Of a DNA stretch of 64,000 nucleotides, positions 57,620-64,000 are shown in pieces. Within the stretch, counting starts at the first letter, position 1; each line of letters begins with the position of its first letter. Source of the DNA: Lamellibrachia satsuma (lineage: Eukaryota; Annelida; Polychaeta; Sabellida; Siboglinidae); the NCBI GenBank assembly GCA_033239005.1, contig BSQZ01000018.1:6015536-6079535 (forward strand). Direction: 5' to 3'. Under the pieces are notes generated by a model. It had not been told where the DNA came from. It saw nothing but the letters and a program-made list of their open reading frames with translations, and did no database searches. The position numbers and the translations under genes were made by a program.

Positions 57620-58630
57620 TATATGCATGTACGTATGTGTTCTCTCCCCCCCCACGTTCCCTTGCGGAGTGGGGGCCACATGTGTATGTTTTTTTATGTA
57701 TTGTGTGTATGTGTTTATGTACCGCTGTGTATGTGTGTACATATAGTTTATCCGCGTCCATTCTCTACTGGATCCGTGTCAGAGAATGTCCTTTGCAGCA
57801 ATTGTGCGTGGTCTGTTCTTGACTATTCCATCCGCCGATAATGGCAGCTCACCTGATCGATGCTTTCCTGAAATGTTTTCGTAGAAAACTTCCCACTAGC
57901 AACACAACCTCCTCGTTTCCTCCGGGTTCTCGGGATCCAGTGAGTCGCGGGCGAGTCGTCCACAGCTGTGACGGACAAGCAATAAGCCAGCGCGGTCGTT
58001 ATTATATAACCACCGCGCTGTGTGTTCACCCTCAGTATCTGGGCAGGGGTTGGCGGGTGCTAGTGCGTCAAAGTGAGCCATGTCAGACCATGTACGTTCA
58101 ACACCCGAGTCGTATATACAAACCACGAGCGCCACGCACTGACGGCGTTAGCGGCACCAACCCCCAGGGCTAACGGATATGGCCGTTAATTTTTGTCATT
58201 CTAGTGCCAATCAAGTGTTGATTCATACGAGCAAACTCTGCTGAACATGTGCTTGCTGGTAACTACGTCTGTAGAGTAGACCAAATATATTGTAAACACG
58301 GGCAAAACAAATATTAATTCTGAACAGTACCGGTATTTTCAACTGAACCCAGCAACATTTATATTTAAATGAAAATGCAGTCACTGCTATACTTAAAAAT
58401 ACGTTTTATTCTGTAACATATTATATCGTAAGAATTACAAAAACAAATTTGATTCTTAAAATCGTCAACCAATTGTTTATTATTATACAAACCGTACGAA
58501 AACAAAGCCATGTGCATGCGCATTTACACACTTGAAGAAGGCAATTAAGATCATTACAAAGGTGTTTCAACTGTTTTAAACAGCAAATATTATAGTTGTA
58601 TATTCTTCGTACTGCATGCGCCCTTGTTCT
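57620..58630. other. no gene recognised
   Basis: A 110-codon plus-strand frame (57841-58173) has no recognisable similarity. The rest is AT-rich. Confidence 0.35.
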
Positions 58631-58634
58631 TAGC

Positions 58635-58936
<302 letters not shown>

Positions 58937-58939
58937 AGC

Positions 58940-60680
58940 GGCGGTTGTTGCGACTACGAGATACAGTTGCCGATAACATAATAATAATGTCGCGTTGGGC
59001 TTTCATCATTTATACGGACATGTGTCGAGCGATATAGAACGAGACGTCAGCTTCCATCAACACGGATTAGCTGCATCCCGGAGATGTGGACGGCAGATTA
59101 GCTGGGGCTGAAGAATTATAACACGGTTTTACGGCTGTATCTCACATAAACCTGCCAACGTTGTGGCTGTGAGGTGTCAGTTGGGTGTCGCTGGGACGGT
59201 TATCGCCGGGATGGCCGACTGACGGGATCGCGTGGGGTAGTGAGGAGTTGTCACGCATAACGGGGCAAACAAAACACGCGGGGGTAAAAACTAGACATAC
59301 TCAGATGCATGCTGGGTAGCCTGTGCTACTATGATAAGTACTAAGCTAGATGATACAATGATGTTCAGTGTTAATAACTTCTGTATTTCTCCGACAATAT
59401 TTCTCCACCCTAGCTAATGTACCATGCTATCTCTTAGTCTTTGTAAACATTGTAAACTGATAGCATAAATAATGTTATATGATGAGAGACCTTAGATAAA
59501 AAAATTTAACGATAGCCATAATCGGTTTCCCTGAGGCTAAGCTTACCTTAGCCCTGTCATTTACCCATAATAATGTAATCGTTAAATTTAAAACCGGCAA
59601 TAACCGTCTCGTATTAAGTATATGTGTAGTTTATGCATACATTTGACTTTTGTGGATCAATGTTATATTCCACACACGAGTTAACTGTACACAATATAAA
59701 AAGTATAGAACAAATAATATTAGACAAATTGCAATAAGAAGTTGCATTAATGACATAGATGACAACATTAATGACACAGATAACAACATTAATGACATAG
59801 ATAACAACTGTTTAATATAGGAGATCATATCACATATACGGTGTCCAGTGATTGCTTAGTCTGACAAGCTACATCGAGTGTTTTCAAATAGTGTTCGTTC
59901 ATTTTGAGTAACTCAATTAACTATGAGCTATTGCCTAAGCTTCTCTGACGTCATGAGCCGATTAGTCAGCCCCACAAACACGACACCCCGAAGGGCGGTG
60001 GACATACATACGCCCACTTTTTATTCGTGGAAAGATTGCTATCAAGAAAACAAAAGTTGTTATCAAGAAACCACAGAGAGGGTGTTACCCCGGAGTGTCG
60101 CAAAATGAAGGATGCCACCTGTATGAAACGAAAATAAACAATGTTCTGACATATGACACGTGGAGCCCACGATACACAGGCCTGTGATCAAATGATTGTG
60201 TTTAAAGCTCCAGATTTAACTGATCTCGCCTGTAGTAAGGTGTATTACAACGTTCCCGGATGTTGACCGAGCTTCACAAAAGTGGTTATTTTTATGTTTG
60301 TGGATCTTTCTGTTGTAAAAGCGCGTGGAAAATCATGTATTATGTGATAAGTACTGTGGCAATAAATCACACACGCCGTAGACAAACCGCGAGTCTTATC
60401 GAGTTATACGCTGACAAACCGAGTGCTGGAGACGGGGGCGCTTGTTTATTGTCAGTTAGATCTTCCATTCACGTCGGAGCAAATATTTCAGCCGCTGCGA
60501 ATTCAAATATTTCTCCCGTGGGGTCGACGGGCAATGTTGATGTATCGATTCTTCTCCGTTGATACAAACCTCCACCGACGTGCACGACGTTCATGATTGC
60601 TCAATAATTACTTATTGCACGGCTGGTCGGACGGAAACCATTCGCCTGCAAGGCAGCCAGTTTCGATCATCTAGTTCGGA
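58940..60680. other. no gene recognised
   Basis: Contains a three-copy, roughly 24-base repeat (see 59745-59815). The frame at 60260-60562 has no recognisable similarity. Confidence 0.35.
59745..59815. repeat. about 24-base tandem repeat, 3 copies
   Basis: attaatgacatagataacaa and close variants. Confidence 0.88.
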
Positions 60681-60687
60681 ATTACAT

Positions 60688-60840
60688 TTTATCCACAGTT
60701 AAAAAGCACTGGAACTAGGCTTTCTCAGTTTGCCGCATCAACTCTGTGGAACTCACTCCCTGTCAGTGTTAGGTCAGCAGGAAATAATTTATAATAACAT
60801 TTCGCCATCACCTGAATACTTGTATTTTAACCTTGCTTGT
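60688..60840 (+). pseudogene. LINE polymerase C-terminal remnant
   Basis: In one plus-strand frame: RLSQFAASTLWNSLPVSVRS then A-G-N-N and stops. The L-W-N-S-L-P-x-S-V-R pattern marks the last part of many LINE polymerases. Short and degraded. Confidence 0.6.
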
Positions 60841-61679
60841 CCTCCTTTGATCTTAGCTCCTCAGCGTATCAATCTATATATGTTGACAATGTGTTTACTG
60901 ATTTGACACTACCTAAGCCTTTGGATTGAATACGCCTTTAGGCTCGAGCGCTGATGCAGTAGAAGTGTTCGTGTAGTATGAGTGCGAACTATAAATGGTT
61001 GGCCGCGTTATTCTCAACGCCGACAAACGATAATTCTAACACATACGCATAATATTATATGTGCCGCTATGTTGCTGTCAGCTAGTGGAGGGTGATAGAA
61101 CATGGCGACGAACTAGTCATTATCACTGGTAATAGGTCATTCAACCCGACGATCGTCAACAGGTGGACGGGAGTTAACACAAATTCGTTATGGCCGATAA
61201 AGACTGAAATATGATCTTACAGGGCCAGTAACATATTTTGTTTATGTCAGTTATATTCGACGACAGTGAGACCGCAGCAGTTAGTTTATTACGCTGCCTT
61301 AGCGCCCACCGCAGTGGTCGGCCCAGCGCCCAGCTCACAGACGTGAACGTCAATCCTCGCCCTAGGGGGTGTTACGTCGTCCACCTCTTCCGCCCACGTC
61401 ACGCTGAATCTCACTCACGTTAAGTAATTCCATTATCTATTAAAGTCTGTCATCAGACGATGTCCACGGCTCACGCTGCTGTGTCTACTTCTCTCTGTCC
61501 ATTCTGTTTGGTCAACGCCATTAATTATGGGTTAATCGCCGCCTTTGTACAAGGAACATACGTAAATTGTCAGTCTAACGAGGGCCGCCGCCCTTACAGG
61601 GCTTCCCTCTAAGCACTTCGGCCACATCGATCTATCGAGGACCACTTTGAACTACCTGCACCATGTCAACCATCATGCA

Positions 61680-61995
61680 CCACGTTGGACATGGTACCTC
61701 ACTTTTTTCACTTGCACTTCTTCGAACTGCTTTTAAAAACGCATATTTTTAGAGTAACCTTTAAGTAATATGCTGATGTGAACATTTGTATATGCATTTG
61801 TTATTATTTTATTATATACATATATTATTTTATTTTATTTTTTATTATACAGCTGTATGTTATTTATGGTAGGACTATTTTTTATAAAAACAATTCATAG
61901 ATTGCTTTCAAAGTAAATATAAATAATGTATGTATATGTAAAGCGCATGAGAACAATCTCAACTGATCGAGCGCTATATATAAATATAAATACTG
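61680..61995 (+). pseudogene. probable LINE 3' end / UTR
   Basis: It ends gatcgagcgctatatataaa tataaata, a tail I associate from memory with invertebrate LINEs. It is preceded by a short L-A-L-L-R-T-A-F-K-N-A-Y-F reading. Confidence 0.4.
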
Positions 61996-61999
61996 TTAT

Positions 62000-62460
62000 T
62001 ATCATTTATTATTTATTTGCACTAATTAACAATGACCACAATATTTATTTAGTATACAACGTATGTTTGTTTACACAAATGCAATATAAAGTATATAATA
62101 GAGAGAGTACAAGTACAGTGTGAATAATCAACTGAATAAGACAATAATATCATTATATATTAAGTAGACTGTTATGTTGATGGGGAATACCTGTCGTTCG
62201 AACCACTGGGCACCATCTTACAAACAGTGGTATCGTATTTACCCATGTGGCAATAATTCCTCCAATCGTTGGGACAGTCTGTTAATTTTGCACCGATTTA
62301 TCGAACGCAAGTGTTTGATCCTTGTGTATTTATAGTTATGACGAACGAAGAACACATTGCCTTGTCGGCTCTTGACTGTGTCCAGTCGGGATCAAGCCCC
62401 GACTGCCCACCTACAACGGTCGGGCTGGACTCAACACATAGGCACTGACGGCAGATAAAT
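62000..62460. other. no gene recognised
   Basis: AT-rich then unique sequence; nothing supported. Confidence 0.4.
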
Positions 62461-62559
62461 GTTTAAGAACACAGGATGCTACTTAACCAGCCTCGCAAGA
62501 AGGCCACTTGCGCGAAAAAAAACACAGGCATTTCACTTCGCCGGTCGTCAACAAATCTG

Positions 62560-62803
62560 TCAGCGGCTGTCTGTCCTGCACATTCCGTAATGGCGTCTCT
62601 CCGTGCTGCAAAATTGCAAACGTAAATTGGTTCCGCGTAGTGGGTGATTTTTATATTCCCGCGGGGCGCTGGTAAATAGAATAAACACTGCGTTGGTATT
62701 CCGTGATAACGATTGTTGCCTGATGTTATCTCATAAATCAGACCCTTGTTTGTAGGCGCGATAATTATATCGATGCAGCCAGACGGAAATGCCTCCGTCT
62801 GAC
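62560..62803 (-). CDS. low-confidence candidate exon, CUB-like pattern
   Basis: Within a 190-codon minus-strand frame (62463-63035) in non-repetitive DNA, the stretch GCIDIIIAPTNKGLIYEITS, then YHGIPTQCLFYLPAPRG and NIKITHY...YVCN loosely follows a CUB-domain pattern (C ... G-x-I-x ... Y ... C-x-F/W ... P ... I-x-I ... C). A possible acceptor (gtggtcag) precedes it at about 62803. No convincing partner exons were found. It could be a chance frame. Confidence 0.22.
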
Positions 62804-62829
62804 CACGACTTGATATATTATAACTGTCG

Positions 62830-63680
62830 ACTGCGTGTGCGTTATTGGATTGTGTTGATATGTAATTGTTTCGCTCGCGGCTGATAAACCAGTGATCGAT
62901 GGGGGAATATTGCTGTCGGATACCGTTTGTGGAGAATATTTCTCTCGCCGGCTGTTGTGTGGCATCTGCGCTCTCTCGCATCTCATATAATACATGGGGC
63001 CAACACCGTCGTGCGAATATCGAGCAGGACTGCAATGCTTATAGCGGAGCTTCGTTATCTATTTGGCATGATGCGTCTCGTTGTAATCTCGTTACGTGAT
63101 CCCGTGTCTTCCCTTGCAAACAAGACACATATCATTGTATGCTCGTGCATACAGGACACGTGTTGGTTCATCCTCCCCCAAGCAACGCTGCAATGTCTAC
63201 AGAACATGGACATGTCTCGTTGCGTCTTCGCGCTAAGCTATAGCGTCGTATCGTTGTGTCACCGTGCACGCGGGAAATGCATCTTAGTCCCCTGAACAAA
63301 AATATCCCGTGGCGTGTGTGGGTCAAAACCTAATATGCCACCCAGACAGTCGAGCAGTAGATCCAAGGATAGCCGTAATGAAAGTATCCCGAAGGCCTAC
63401 ACAAAAACGCATGTGGGACGAATCGAATACCAGTAGAATGCAACATGATTGTGTCGGATGTCTAAGGTGGAATTCATACAGCGGCAGTCGTTTGGCGCTC
63501 GAAGCACGTACAACGCGGCGCACACGGTTGATCTCCGTGTCGATGTGAAGCCCATGAGGCACTGGGGAGATCACATGACGCGAAATGGTCGAACAGTTTC
63601 ACTTGTTCCTCTTTTTTATTCATAATTGAGCAGGCTGAACGTCTGCGCTTGAACTGCAGCAAGTTGATCAACTGTATATT
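62830..63680. other. no gene recognised
   Basis: Several overlapping short frames on both strands without similarity. Confidence 0.35.
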
Positions 63681-63681
63681 C

Positions 63682-63776
63682 CGACGGATCACGTATTCAG
63701 ACCGGACTGAGCAAAGCGTGAAGCTGACGTCCGACGGATCACGTATTCAGACCGCACTGAGCGTGAAGCTGACGTC
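63682..63776. repeat. about 48-base tandem duplication
   Basis: tccgacggatcacgtattca ... gcgtgaagctgacg occurs twice; the second copy lacks five bases (aaagc). Confidence 0.92.
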
Positions 63777-64000
63777 CGATGTCGGCCATTCGTGTGCTAG
63801 GGCATGAACACGAGCAAGAACTAACGATGTAATCCAGCGAACGTCATGATTGCAGCTCTGTCCGCGAACAGCCACGTGGATGATCTGACATCGCGGTCCC
63901 AGATACACGTGGACAGCCACAAACGTGTGTGCGTCACAGAATGACGCGCTTGTAGAAACGTCAAAGTATTGTTGTATTAAACACATTCAAGCTAAATTCT

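Overview
This is animal (metazoan) nuclear DNA, most likely from a marine lophotrochozoan and perhaps a mollusc. That placement is an inference from four things: a spliced invertebrate-type GH18 chitinase, a DBF4-type replication regulator, a tRNA-Tyr gene with the intron position seen across eukaryotes, and many old retrotransposon and hAT fragments. The species cannot be named from sequence alone. The window is AT-leaning and unusually rich in simple repeats ((AC)n, (AT)n, (CT)n, tetranucleotides) and minisatellites. Most long open frames here are products of stop-free tandem repeats, not genes.

Two protein genes are well supported. The first is a plus-strand, twelve-exon family-18 chitinase (9624-30041). 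Its exons join in frame to a predicted 447-residue protein with a signal peptide, a GH18 barrel carrying DGFDLDFE, a Gly/Ser linker encoded by two duplicated 30-base exons, and a hydrophobic C-terminal tail that looks like a GPI-anchor or membrane-tail signal. Its introns hold minisatellites, a tRNA-derived SINE with target-site duplications, a tandem duplication of about 2.6-2.9 kb that carried a hAT transposon and the linker exon, and a 5'-truncated LINE. On the opposite strand at 2419-2488 lies a near-copy of the chitinase signal-peptide exon together with its 104-base upstream region. A divergent (head-to-head) paralogue therefore probably runs off the left edge. The second gene is DBF4 (32681-36346, plus strand), the activating subunit of CDC7 kinase, read as one very long coding exon. 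It contains motifs N, M and C (zinc finger), two internal tandem repeats sharing a D-D-R-x-C core, and a C-terminal KRRKLF.

Layout: 1-2.4 kb, minisatellite and presumed intron of the minus-strand chitinase paralogue; 2.4-9.6 kb, intergenic with a decayed minus-strand LINE and repeats; 9.6-30.2 kb, chitinase gene; 30.3-31.8 kb, 25-base minisatellite; 32.0-36.5 kb, DBF4; 37-38.4 kb, (AT)n, a hairpin, a dispersed repeat and the tRNA-Tyr gene; 38.9-43.2 kb, minus-strand LINE with a 57-base array grown from its own reverse-transcriptase sequence and an unclassified 1.9-kb insert; 43.2-49.5 kb, mostly tandem repeats; 49.6-51.3 kb, plus-strand LINE with an (AT)n expansion inside the polymerase domain; 52.5-54.6 kb, LINE tail and a large (CT)n block; 56.4-57.0 kb, a GC-rich candidate promoter with a splice donor; 57-64 kb, repeats, LINE tails and one low-confidence candidate exon.

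I see no operon-like or defence-like system. The most interesting biology is the chitinase locus (divergent paralogues, a membrane-anchor tail, linker growth by exon duplication) and the repeat-expanded, apparently single-coding-exon DBF4.
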